The position numbers and the translations under genes are program-made. Source: UBA7672 sp034439955 (GTDB taxonomy: Bacteria; Pseudomonadota; Alphaproteobacteria; Caulobacterales; Hyphomonadaceae). From it: a stretch of DNA of 14,908 nt. Shown one piece after another: positions 1-6,927 of this stretch. Under the pieces are notes generated by a model that searched no databases, was not told the origin of the DNA, and worked only from the letters and a program-made list of their open reading frames with translations. How positions within the stretch are numbered: position 1 is the stretch's first letter; the number at the start of each line of letters is the position of its first letter. The stretch lies in NCBI GenBank assembly GCA_034439955.1, contig JAWXBJ010000068.1:1-14908 (forward strand), in the 5' to 3' direction.

Positions 1-1
1 C

Positions 2-82
2 GTGAACACGCGATACGACAAGACAGATTCAAGCTATGCAGCAACCTGGAACATCGCCGCCACCATCATCGCCTTGCGGTAA
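2..82 (+). pseudogene. 3' end of a probable IS5-type transposase gene (runs in from the left edge)
   Basis: The frame starting at base 2 reads 26 residues to a TAA stop, beginning VNTRYDKTDSSYAATWN and ending in IIALR. An RYDK motif followed by a short hydrophobic helix ending close to the stop is how many IS5-family DDE transposases finish. The coding frame stops 14 bases before a candidate terminal inverted repeat, which is the layout expected of an insertion sequence end. The rest of the gene lies outside the window, so neither the DDE triad nor intactness can be judged. The family call rests on remembered C-terminal resemblance only; another DDE family is possible. Confidence 0.4.
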
Positions 83-96
83 TTGTCCACAGAGCC
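83..96 (+). repeat. candidate IS terminal inverted repeat (right end)
   Basis: The 14 bases TTGTCCACAGAGCC directly follow the transposase-like stop codon, and their complement starts GGCTCTGTGGACAA, resembling IS5-family ends. The next two bases are TA, a target duplicated by several IS5 subgroups. The matching left end is outside the window, so the boundary at base 96/97 is an inference. Confidence 0.35.
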
Positions 97-224
97 TAGT
101 GCCGGTCGCCGGGATTCCCGCCCAACTCGTCTTTCAGCGCACGGATCTTGTCATGCACGGGCTCGATCCGGGCGCCAAGCCATGCAACGCCTGTATCGGC
201 GGGGAGTTCACTTGCGGGCCATGA

Positions 225-1780
225 TTCCGCCGCCTGCCCGGCCGCTCCCGCGTGCATCGCGACCGCAGATACGAGACGACCAACGAGGCGCTCACCTTCA
301 ACGCGACCTTCACGGGCGACATTCCCGTCCTCGAACTGCCCGGCGGCCCGATCTCCTGGGGTGTCGGCTCCGAGTGGCGGCAGACGGAATCGCGCGGCCA
401 GCCTCGCGGCTCGCAGGAAGAGATCGCGATCGCCGGTCAGCGCTGCCCCTGGAACGACGACATCGGCCTCGCGCCGACCTTCACGGGCCTCAGCGCCTGC
501 TATGCCGACCGCGGTCCGTTCTTTCTTCCGGCCTGGCCGCGCAGCGCCCCTTCGCCGCCGACCGTCAGGTCATCTCCTACTATGGCGAGCTGCAGTTTCC
601 GGTCCTCGACAATCTCAATGTCCAGCTGGCGGGACGTCGCGAGGAATACGGCGCGGTGGTCGGCAATATCTGGAAGATCGCCGGCAAGTACGACCTGCGT
701 TCGGATTTATCTTTCCGCGCCTCCTATTCGACCAACTTCCAGGCCCCCCCGGACGATCTTGGCGCATCCGGCGACGTGCAGGGCACGGCCTATGTCAGCA
801 CGCTGCTGCGCAATGTCGCGACCACGACGCGGACGGCCCCGGGCATTACCCCGGAAGACGATCAGGCGATGAATATCGGCGTCATCTACGCGCCCGAACT
901 TTTTGGCGGGCAGTTGCGCGCCAGCCTGGATTTCTGGGAAATCATCATCGACAAGGAGGTCGGAGACACCGCCCTGGCGCAGGTCTTTGGCAGCGTGTTC
1001 CGCAACCCGACAACCAATGCAGCGACCACCAGTCCGACGTCGACTTCGGTTGCGGTCTGCAACGCTCCCTTCATCGGACTGGTCACGTTCACCGAGCCCT
1101 GCAACGACACGGCGGCGCTGACCGACACGGCGCGCACCACGGGCGCGGATCTGCTCAACGTCTTCCGGTTCACGCTCAACACCGGCGGCTTTATAACGAA
1201 CGGTCTCGATTTCAGCGTCGATTACTCGCACGATCTCGGTCCGGGGACGATCAACGCCGCCCTCTCGGGCACGACCGTGATGGTCTACAAGGTCAAGGGC
1301 TATGCGCTGCCCGACGGCACGCCCTACCAGGCGAGCTTCGACGGTCTCGCCTGGGCCAACCTCACGCGCGGCGGCACGATCATGCCGCGCTGGCGAGGCA
1401 ACGCATCGCTTGGTTACTCGCTCGACAACCATCGCTTCAATTTGCGGGCCAATTACATCTCCGGTTTCCGGGACGACACCGGCAACTTCACAGGCCAGTT
1501 GACGCCGACCGGATCGGTCGGCGGCGTCCTCCAGTTTCCCAAGTTTGGAACGAAGCCGAAGGACTATCTCGACTTCGACTTCAACTACATCCTCACCTCG
1601 CCCGTCTGGGAGGATCTGGAGCTTCGCCTCTCCATCCTCAACCTGACGGACAAGGATCCCGTGCCCGCCCAGCACTCGGCGGCGGGCGGCGCGGCAGGCA
1701 ATACCCGCCTTGGCTATTATCCGGGCTATGGCAATCCGCGCGGCCGTCAGCTCGAAATCGGCGTGACCAAAAAGTTCTGA
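225..1780 (+). pseudogene. TonB-dependent receptor, 5'-truncated and frameshifted remnant
   Basis: An intact relative would be an outer-membrane beta-barrel importing siderophores or carbohydrates with TonB energy. Only the C-terminal part of the barrel is here. Receptor-like sequence begins at roughly 225-275 in frame 3 (RYETTNEALTFNATFTG, then PVLELPGGPISWGVGSEWRQ). Near 529-534 it jumps to frame 2 and continues through SYYGELQFPVLDNLNVQLAGRR, NFQAPPDD, LRLSILNLTDKDP and the closing KKF, whose terminal Phe is typical of barrel insertion signals. Restoring one G near base 531 would join the frames as FFLPGLAAQRPFAADRQ. Signal peptide, TonB box, plug and the early barrel strands are absent, and no credible start codon or ribosome site exists. 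The frameshift alone could be a sequencing error; with the 5' loss the gene is dead. The long frame that starts at base 83 runs through unrelated sequence before the shift. Confidence 0.8.
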
Positions 1781-1848
1781 ACGGCGGCAACCGACGCGGG
1801 GCGCCTTGATCTCCACGGGCGGCGAAAGGTGCAATCTCCCCGACAGGC

Positions 1849-1876
1849 TTGCGCGCCGCCTGAAACCCGCTAGGAC
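1849..1876 (+). promoter_or_regulatory. candidate tRNA-Ser promoter (Caulobacter-type)
   Basis: TTGCGC at 1849-1854 and GCTAGGAC at 1869-1876 are 14 bases apart. They match the Caulobacter housekeeping consensus TTGACG / GCTANAWC at 4 of 6 and 7 of 8 positions with permitted spacing. Transcription would start about 20 bases before the mature tRNA. Confidence 0.45.
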
Positions 1877-1902
1877 TGCCGCTTCGCTGGCGGAGCGCCT
1901 GC

Positions 1903-1992
1903 GGAGAGGTGGCCGAGCGGTCGAAGGCGCGCCCCTGCTAAGGGCGTATACCCTTACCGGTATCGTGGGTTCGAATCCCATCCTCTTCGCCA
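1903..1992 (+). tRNA. tRNA-Ser (anticodon GCU)
   Basis: A complete class II tRNA of 90 bases that reads AGC/AGU serine codons. The acceptor arm GGAGAGG (1903-1909) pairs with CCTCTTC (1982-1988) with one G-U pair, followed by discriminator G and an encoded CCA. The D-arm contains GGCCGAGCGG. The anticodon loop CTGCTAA holds GCT at 1937-1939, closed by a GC-rich stem. A long variable arm precedes the T-arm, whose loop contains GGTTCGAATCC. The long variable arm and the G discriminator are serine hallmarks. It stands alone, with a candidate promoter just upstream and a convergent hydrolase gene ending 39 bases downstream. Confidence 0.97.
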
Positions 1993-2007
1993 GGGCCGCC
2001 GATGTCT

Positions 2008-2023
2008 GGCGCTGCGAAGCGCC
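2008..2023. terminator. small GNRA-loop hairpin between convergent genes
   Basis: GGCGCT (2008-2013) and AGCGCC (2018-2023) form a perfect 6-bp stem with a GCGA loop. It lies between the tRNA end and the oppositely oriented hydrolase stop codon at 2032. There is no clear T-run on either strand, so it may act as a weak bidirectional terminator or just be a short repeat. Confidence 0.3.
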
Positions 2024-2031
2024 CACCCGCC

Positions 2032-3510
2032 CTACCGGATATTCACGTCTCCCGCCTGCGCCTTCAGTCGCTTGCCATCCTCACGTGTGATGAAACGCGC
2101 CTTCACCAGCGCCTCGACGCTTGCGCCGAACGCCGCCTCGAACGCCTTCTGGCTGGGATAGAGCGCCGCCAGCTTGTCCGCCCCGAACGGGACTTCGTGG
2201 CCCGCGATCCGGCAGAAGGAAAGACCGGTCGAATTGCCGTTCCAGGTGCTGGTCGGCGCATCCACAAGGGGCGAGCGCACCCCGCCAGTCACATTGCCAT
2301 GCACGTCGAGCACAGCCTTGCCGTCCGCGACCAGAATATCCTGCGAAGCTGGCGGCGGCGTTCCGCGCTCCACCCAGGATGTGAGATTGCGATAGATTGC
2401 GTTGAACGCGACGCTGCTCGGAAACCGGCTGCGCGGACCCTCATTGCAGCTCATCGGCGGCGGCATGCGCCCGCCCCTCACAATGTCCTCGGATCGCGCC
2501 GCGAACCACAGCTCGTCCGGCGTCGCGTGTCCCGCCCCGGCGATGTCGTAATGCCGGTAGCGGTCGGCCGGCGCATCGCCATCCTCGCGCCGGTTGGGAA
2601 CCCAGCCGAGATAGTCCGACTGGCTCATCACATGCATCACGGGCGTCCCCGCATTGCGGATCGGCCGCCGCGAATCTCCTGGCGGAATGCGCTCGGCGCA
2701 CTGGTTGATCGGCGCCGGCCCGCCGGACACAGCCACGACATAGCCGTCGAACATCGCCTTGCCGTCGCGCGCCATTACCAGAGGCTGCACCGCGTTGATA
2801 TAGGTGAACAGAAAGCTCCCGGTCTGCGAATAGCCCCAGCCATAAAGCCGCTTCACCCGCGAAGTCCCGCCTTCATAGCGAAACGGATTGTCGGCGCTGT
2901 TCCCGCGCAGCCATGCGCCCACCTGAGTGTGGATGTCCCACACCAGCCCGTTCTCGGTCTCCTTCGTCGTGTCGCCAACCGCCGCGCAATTGCGCGGATC
3001 GTCCCGGCCCAGCGGATTGGCCCACGACAGCCCGGCATAGCGCGCAGGATCAAACGCCTTCAGGGTCGCGACCGCCACCGGCTTGGCCGTGATCCCCACC
3101 CAGGCGTCGCCCGACCGCGTCAGCTCCTGATGGTGGATCGCCCAGCCGATATTGAGATCGAAGAGGTTGGACGGGTTCAGCATTTCCACGATGACGCGGC
3201 CGGAGAATTTTCCTTTCGACCGCGGCCGCCTCACCAGCACCCGGGTCGTGTAGGGCGCATCGGCGGTTCGCACGACAGCGGGTCCACCCGCCGGCCAGTC
3301 ATAGACATTGGCCGCGCCGGACACGAAGAACTCTTCCTCGACATAGCCCTGTTCGCCAAGCTTCTCCGGCCGCAGCGTGAACGCCGCGCCGCCGAAAGCA
3401 TGCGAAGCCTCGGTCTGCGCGATGGGGCCGACAACCTCGACGCCCTGGCCCGAGGCTGCCTGCGTCAAGGCCAGGGCCAGCAGCGCCGCCAACAGTGCAA
3501 CAAACCTCAT
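2032..3510 (-). CDS. exported alpha/beta hydrolase (Abhydrolase_10-like)
   Basis: Predicted secreted or periplasmic esterase-like enzyme of 492 residues. Residues 1-21 form a signal peptide (Met-Arg-Phe, a Leu/Ala-rich core, then an ASG cleavage site before Gln22). The nucleophile elbow is GYSQTG with Ser228, in the GxSxxG form of alpha/beta-hydrolase-domain proteins. GAGHAT around His328 is a good catalytic histidine, and Asp299 in SQSDYLG is a plausible acid. Length and the whole-chain pattern (NPSNLFDLNIGW, WANPLGRDDPRNC) fit that family, whose substrates are mostly unknown. The start ATG at 3508-3510 has a GGGGAGAG ribosome site and is chosen over the longer frame running back into glpV. 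It begins 44 bases after the glpV stop on the same strand, so it is probably the last gene of that operon. It might release an esterified substrate for the importer, but nothing in the sequence proves this. Confidence 0.85.
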   Translation of the reverse strand: MRFVALLAALLALALTQAASGQGVEVVGPIAQTEASHAFGGAAFTLRPEKLGEQGYVEEEFFVSGAANVYDWPAGGPAVVRTADAPYTTRVLVRRPRSKGKFSGRVIVEMLNPSNLFDLNIGWAIHHQELTRSGDAWVGITAKPVAVATLKAFDPARYAGLSWANPLGRDDPRNCAAVGDTTKETENGLVWDIHTQVGAWLRGNSADNPFRYEGGTSRVKRLYGWGYSQTGSFLFTYINAVQPLVMARDGKAMFDGYVVAVSGGPAPINQCAERIPPGDSRRPIRNAGTPVMHVMSQSDYLGWVPNRREDGDAPADRYRHYDIAGAGHATPDELWFAARSEDIVRGGRMPPPMSCNEGPRSRFPSSVAFNAIYRNLTSWVERGTPPPASQDILVADGKAVLDVHGNVTGGVRSPLVDAPTSTWNGNSTGLSFCRIAGHEVPFGADKLAALYPSQKAFEAAFGASVEALVKARFITREDGKRLKAQAGDVNIR

Positions 3511-3554
3511 GCGCCTCTCTCCCCGACTCTCAACCGGCCATGACCGCCCGGAGT

Positions 3555-5348
3555 CTAGTTCCAGCTCTTGATCAGCGTGTCGTAGTCCACCGTCTCGGGC
3601 GTGGGATCTTCGTTCGCCAGCTTGGCCTTGGGCGCGCCACCACTGACCTTGGCCCGGTCGAACCAGACCTGCGCATCTTCCGGCGCATTCAGCTTCGGCC
3701 CGATCCCGCCCTGCACGCCCGCGCGCTCCAGACGCTCGAGCACCGCCTCCTGCGCCGCGCACAGCGCGTCCATCGCCTGCTGCGGCGTCTTTGCGCCGGC
3801 CGCCGCGTCGCCGATATTCTGCCACCAGAGCTGCGCCAGCTTGGGATAATCCGGCACGTTGGTGCCCGTTGGCGACCACTGCACCCGCGCGGGCGAGCGA
3901 TAGAACTCGACCAGCCCGCCCAGCTTCGGCGCCCTCACCGTGAACGAGGGATGCTGGATCGTGCTCTCGCGGATGAAGGTCAGCCCGGTGTGCGCCTTCT
4001 TGACGTCCACGGTCTTCGACGTGACGAACTGCGCGTAGAGCCAGGCCGCCTTGGCGCGATCCTCCGGCGTCGATTTCATCAGCGTCCACGATCCCGCGTC
4101 CTGGTAGCCGAGCTTCTGACCTTCCTCCCAGTAGGCGCCATGGGGGGAGGGCGCCATCCGCCATTTGGGCGCGCCGCTCGCGTCCATCACCGGCAGTCCC
4201 GGCTTCACCATGTCGGCTGTAAAGGTCGTGTACCAGAACATCTGCTGCGCGATCTCGCCCTGCGCCGGCACCGGCCCGGATTCCGAGAACGTCATGCCCT
4301 GCGCCTGGGGCGGCGCGTAGGCTTTCAGCCATTCAATGTATTTGGTGATCGAATAGACCGCCGCCGGCCCGTTGGTGTCTCCCCCGCGCACGACGCATGA
4401 GCCCACCGGCTGCGACTGCTCGTTGACGCGAATGCCCCACTCATCGACCGGCAGCCCGTTGGGCTCGCCCTTGTCGCCATTGCCGGCCATCGACAGCCAG
4501 GCGTCAGTAAAGCGCCAGCCCAGGGATGGATCCTTCTTGCCATAGTCCATGTGGCCGAAGACTTTTTTTCCGTCGATCTCGCGGCCCGTGAAAAACTCCG
4601 CGATGTCCTCATAGGCCGACCAGTTGACCGGCACGCCGAGGTCATAGCCATACCGCGCCTTGAAGTCGGCCTTGTTCCTCGCATCGGTGAACCAGTCATA
4701 GCGGAACCAGTAGAGGTTCGCGAATTGCTGGTCGGGCAGCTGATAGACCTTCGCGTCCGGTCCCGTCGTGAACTTGATGCCGATGAAATCGCCGAGGTCC
4801 AGCGTCGGGCTGGTCACGTCCTTGCCCTCGTTGGCCATCCAGTCGGTGAGATTCCGCACCTGCTGATAGCGCCAGTGCGTGCCGATCAGGTCCGAATCAT
4901 TCACATAGGCGTCGTAGATGTTCTGGCCCGACTGCATCTGTGTCTGCAGTTTCTCGACGACATCGCCCTCGCCGATCAGGTCGTGCGTCACCTTGATGCC
5001 GGTGATCGCCGTGAACGCCGGCGCCAGCACCTTGCTCTCATATTCGTGCGTGGTGATCGTCTCGGAAACCACCTTGATCTCCAGACCCTGATAGGGGGCG
5101 GCGGCGCCCGCGAACCACGCCATCTCCGCTTCCTGGTCGGCGCGCGAAAGCGACGACATCTCACCGATTTCGGCGTCGAGGAATGTCGTCGCCGCCACCG
5201 CCGCATTGGGGTTGGGCCGCCGGTTGGCGGTGTCTGCGCCTGTCGCCTGCTGATCGGCCGGCCTGGGTCCGCATCCGGCGGCGCCCAGCGCCAGCACCGA
5301 CGCGCACGCCAGCAAGGCCGCGCGGGCCCGGTTCGTCAGAAGCCGCAT
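3555..5348 (-). CDS. glpV: GlpV-like solute-binding protein of a glycerol-type ABC importer
   Basis: Large extracellular solute-binding protein of 597 residues that would capture the substrate in the periplasm and deliver it to GlpP/GlpQ. The N-terminus is a signal peptide ending LGAAGC with Cys26. This resembles a lipobox, though -3 is Ala rather than Leu, so lipid anchoring is likely but not certain. The body has the features of this long binding-protein family: HEYESKVLAPAFTAITGIKV (about 101-120), NLYWFRYDWF (211-220), GWRFTDAWLSMAGNGDKGEPNGLPVDEWGIRV (277-308) and a C-terminus ending DYDTLIKSWN. The start ATG at 5346-5348 has GGAGG seven bases upstream. A longer frame beginning with GTG at 5447 is rejected because it translates a palindromic repeat. 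In Rhizobium leguminosarum glpV is the last gene of the glycerol operon. The exact ligand is inferred from gene order and family. Confidence 0.87.
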   Translation of the reverse strand: MRLLTNRARAALLACASVLALGAAGCGPRPADQQATGADTANRRPNPNAAVAATTFLDAEIGEMSSLSRADQEAEMAWFAGAAAPYQGLEIKVVSETITTHEYESKVLAPAFTAITGIKVTHDLIGEGDVVEKLQTQMQSGQNIYDAYVNDSDLIGTHWRYQQVRNLTDWMANEGKDVTSPTLDLGDFIGIKFTTGPDAKVYQLPDQQFANLYWFRYDWFTDARNKADFKARYGYDLGVPVNWSAYEDIAEFFTGREIDGKKVFGHMDYGKKDPSLGWRFTDAWLSMAGNGDKGEPNGLPVDEWGIRVNEQSQPVGSCVVRGGDTNGPAAVYSITKYIEWLKAYAPPQAQGMTFSESGPVPAQGEIAQQMFWYTTFTADMVKPGLPVMDASGAPKWRMAPSPHGAYWEEGQKLGYQDAGSWTLMKSTPEDRAKAAWLYAQFVTSKTVDVKKAHTGLTFIRESTIQHPSFTVRAPKLGGLVEFYRSPARVQWSPTGTNVPDYPKLAQLWWQNIGDAAAGAKTPQQAMDALCAAQEAVLERLERAGVQGGIGPKLNAPEDAQVWFDRAKVSGGAPKAKLANEDPTPETVDYDTLIKSWN

Positions 5349-5392
5349 GGTATCCTCCCATTTGGGGCCGCCTGCTTTGGGCCGCCCACGCT

Positions 5393-5444
5393 CATGATCG
5401 GGCTCGTCCCGACTGCCCGCAGTCATGGTCGGGCTCGTCCCGAC
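5393..5444. repeat. two copies of a short palindromic repeat between glpU and glpV
   Basis: Two 21-base units at 5393-5413 and 5424-5444 differ at one position and are spaced 31 bases apart. Each centres on CTCGT flanked by inverted arms. The second copy has a perfect 6-bp stem (GTCGGG 5428-5433 with CCCGAC 5439-5444); the first has 5 bp. They resemble intergenic palindromic repeats widespread in alphaproteobacteria. Lying inside the operon, they could form RNA hairpins that tune glpV expression or mRNA stability. Confidence 0.75.
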
Positions 5445-5453
5445 CACCTTGTG

Positions 5454-5741
5454 TCACACAAACCTGAAAACCAGTCCCGCGTAAACCAGCGACGCGGCCG
5501 AGGCGAACCACAGCGGCAAGCCTTCAGGCGCGAGCCCGATCCACGCCAGATGAATGAACGCCGACCCCAGCAGGCCGAGAAAGAGCCGGTCGCCCCGTTG
5601 CGTGGCGACGCCGAGCAAGCCGACGCGCGCCTCGTTCTTCGGCGAGATCTGCGCCCAGACGCCCATCAGGACCAGCATGGCGGCGATGCCGCAGAAGAAC
5701 AGCGCCGTCACCGGCGTCCACGCCATCCACGCGAAACTCAT
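5454..5741 (-). CDS. glpU: GlpU, DUF2160 small membrane protein of the glycerol-type ABC importer
   Basis: Inner-membrane protein of 95 residues encoded in glycerol ABC operons next to glpV; its molecular role is not established. It has three hydrophobic segments (about 9-30, 52-71 and 76-93). Family-like motifs are WMAWTPVTALFF at the start and QRGDRLFLGLLGSAFIHLAWIGL in the middle. The ATG at 5739-5741 has a G-rich ribosome site about ten bases upstream. The longer frame back to 5903 is only translated repeat sequence. In Rhizobium leguminosarum glpU lies between glpQ and glpV. Here it is followed by glpV after about 105 bases of repeats, but is separated from glpQ by a 1.87-kb block of unrelated genes. 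Confidence 0.82.
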   Translation of the reverse strand: MSFAWMAWTPVTALFFCGIAAMLVLMGVWAQISPKNEARVGLLGVATQRGDRLFLGLLGSAFIHLAWIGLAPEGLPLWFASAASLVYAGLVFRFV

Positions 5742-5789
5742 GAACCGACCCCCCTGCGTCGCGCCCTCAAGGTCGAGCGATGCCCCTCC

Positions 5790-5873
5790 GACCCTCCGGG
5801 TCGCCTCCCGCTTGAACGGGTGAGGACTGCGCGATGCGCCGAGGCGCTCTCTTCCCCCGCAAGGCGGGGGAAG
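5790..5873. repeat. cluster of palindromic repeat modules upstream of glpU
   Basis: At 5851-5873 there is a perfect 10-bp inverted repeat, CTTCCCCCGC / GCGGGGGAAG, with a 3-base AAG loop. Upstream are a smaller palindrome GACCC-TCC-GGGTC (5790-5802) and an imperfect one around the CCTCCCG...CGGGTGAGG sequence (about 5804-5825). Together they fill most of the gap between the last small membrane gene (stop at 5926) and glpU. This looks like a composite intergenic repeat element. The 10-bp hairpin could also act as a partial terminator or processing site, but lacks a T-run. Confidence 0.75.
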
Positions 5874-5925
5874 TACCCCGAAGGGTGATAGGGGGCGGGC
5901 CACCCGGCAACTCTCGCAATCCTGC

Positions 5926-6150
5926 TCACGTCTTCCCCGCCTTCAGCTTTATCGCTCCCGCAACCTGCACCGCAATTCCCGCGACGACCATCAGTCCCGC
6001 CACGACCGCCACCGCCATTGCCGCCGGCCTCATCCCCACCAGATGCAGCGCGATCGCTGTGCCGCCGCCGAACACGACGCCGCCCATCACTAGCATCACG
6101 CCAGCCAGCACCAAGCGTTGCGCCCTTGTGTCCGGCGTCGGCGTCGTCAC
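5926..6150 (-). CDS. small membrane protein, downstream member of an overlapping pair
   Basis: I do not recognise a named family. The product is 74 residues with two strong hydrophobic helices (about 12-36 and 44-66), a short polar N-terminus and a Lys-rich tail, so it is probably an inner-membrane protein. The start is the GTG at 6148-6150, whose last two bases form part of the TGA stop of the preceding gene (4-base GTGA overlap), indicating translational coupling. A longer frame back to 6270 would overlap the neighbour widely and is rejected. Its first helix resembles that of the neighbour (QRLVLAGVMLVMGGVV versus QRLTLVGAVLFGCGVV), suggesting an old tandem duplication. Composition is Ala/Val/Gly-rich. 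Confidence 0.7.
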   Translation of the reverse strand: MTTPTPDTRAQRLVLAGVMLVMGGVVFGGGTAIALHLVGMRPAAMAVAVVAGLMVVAGIAVQVAGAIKLKAGKT

Positions 6151-6407
6151 GCGCCTGCGGCCGACCGCGCCGACTGGAGCAGTTTGAAGCCGTAGATGAA
6201 ACACACAGCGCCGATGAAGACGGCCAGCCCGGAAAGAAGTCCGATCGGACCGCCCAGCACGCCCAGCCACACGACCTTGAGCACGGTCGCCAGCAACGTC
6301 CCGACGACGCCGCAGCCAAACAGCACGGCGCCCACCAGCGTCAGTCTCTGACCCTTGCGGCGCTGTCCGGCAGTTGTCGCTTCAGGCGGTATGTATCGGG
6401 TGTTCAT
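6147..6407 (-). CDS. small membrane protein, upstream member of an overlapping pair
   Basis: Unrecognised 86-residue protein with a basic, Pro/Thr-containing N-terminus of about 20 residues, then two or three hydrophobic stretches (about 23-48 and 53-76). It is probably anchored in the inner membrane. The ATG at 6405-6407 has a strong ribosome site, GAGGAGG, six bases upstream, which makes the start secure. Its stop overlaps the start of the next gene, so the two are made together. It sits 55 bases after the unrecognised 117-residue gene, within the block inserted between glpQ and glpU. There is no motif that hints at a substrate or activity. Confidence 0.75.
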   Translation of the reverse strand: MNTRYIPPEATTAGQRRKGQRLTLVGAVLFGCGVVGTLLATVLKVVWLGVLGGPIGLLSGLAVFIGAVCFIYGFKLLQSARSAAGA

Positions 6408-6462
6408 GAAGGCCTCCTCAATTGGGTTATCATCCCAGACGCCCCTGGCCGTGCGAAGCGCC

Positions 6463-6816
6463 TTACCCTGCGGGCAAGACCTGAAGGGCGTTCAAGGCGT
6501 CGGCGGTATCCTCGATGGTGCGATCCCAATAGCCGATGATCACGTCGCGATTCAACTCGATCCACCGGCGCGCGAGATCGAAATCTCGACCGGACAAATC
6601 GCCCGCGACGATCGCCGCCTCGGGTCGGACCGAGAGCGACGCAATGAAGGGAGGCGCCTTGGCGCCCGCCGCGACCTTCACCCGCACATCATGGCGGCCC
6701 TGCTTTTCCAGAATATAGACGACGAAAGGCAGACCGCTTCGCCTCGGATGGACGTTCGCTATGAGAAACAGATCGTCATGCCCGATCGCAGCGTTTTCGA
6801 CCTGTGTGTCAGCCAT
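6463..6816 (-). CDS. conserved-looking hypothetical protein, 117 residues
   Basis: Soluble protein with no signal peptide or membrane segment, and no family I can name. It is well structured in sequence: HPRRSGLPFVVYILEKQGRHDVRVKVAAG (about 23-51) reads as beta strands, followed by IASLSVRPEAAIVAGDL and a likely helix RRWIELNRDVIIGYWD, ending in a short acidic segment. Codon use is normal for a real gene. The chosen ATG at 6814-6816 has only a weak ribosome site (GAG), and an upstream TTG at 6906 would add 30 low-complexity basic residues, so the start is uncertain. It follows vapC by 111 bases on the same strand, and could be cargo carried with the toxin-antitoxin pair. Confidence 0.65.
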   Translation of the reverse strand: MADTQVENAAIGHDDLFLIANVHPRRSGLPFVVYILEKQGRHDVRVKVAAGAKAPPFIASLSVRPEAAIVAGDLSGRDFDLARRWIELNRDVIIGYWDRTIEDTADALNALQVLPAG

Positions 6817-6909
6817 ATCGTCAACTCGCGTTCGCTTGGCGCGCCGGGGCCAGCGGCGGGATGATGGCGCCGGTGGGAGCGTTTCAGGAAGGAGAAGTCG
6901 CCGCAAGAC

Positions 6910-6926
6910 TCGCGATCCGGTCGCGA
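6910..6926. repeat. TCGCGA inverted/direct pair at the vapC 3' end
   Basis: TCGCGA occurs at 6910-6915 and 6921-6926, separated by TCCGG, immediately after the vapC stop (6928-6930) in the direction of transcription. It can form a 6-bp stem. No T-run follows, so termination is doubtful; it may be an RNA-stability hairpin. Confidence 0.3.
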
Positions 6927-6927
6927 T

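Noticed and set aside
83..700. A 565-residue plus-strand frame starting at base 83 as a full-length TonB receptor
   Set aside because: The first ~150 residues are Arg-rich antisense-like translation with no receptor features; receptor sequence in that frame begins only after the frameshift near 530.
1903..1992. tRNA-Ser as a genomic-island attachment site
   Set aside because: No integrase gene is visible and I found no repeat of the tRNA 3' end in the window.
707..2026. 439-residue minus-strand frame
   Set aside because: It mirrors the receptor barrel and even runs through the tRNA; Arg-rich composition typical of GC-rich antisense frames.
2002..3543. 513-residue plus-strand frame
   Set aside because: Antisense shadow of the alpha/beta hydrolase, no ribosome site or motifs.
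5349..5447. N-terminal extension of GlpV from a GTG
   Set aside because: The added residues are translated palindromic repeat; the internal ATG has a good ribosome site directly before the signal peptide.
4551..5888. 445-residue plus-strand frame
   Set aside because: Antisense to glpV and glpU and passes through the repeats.
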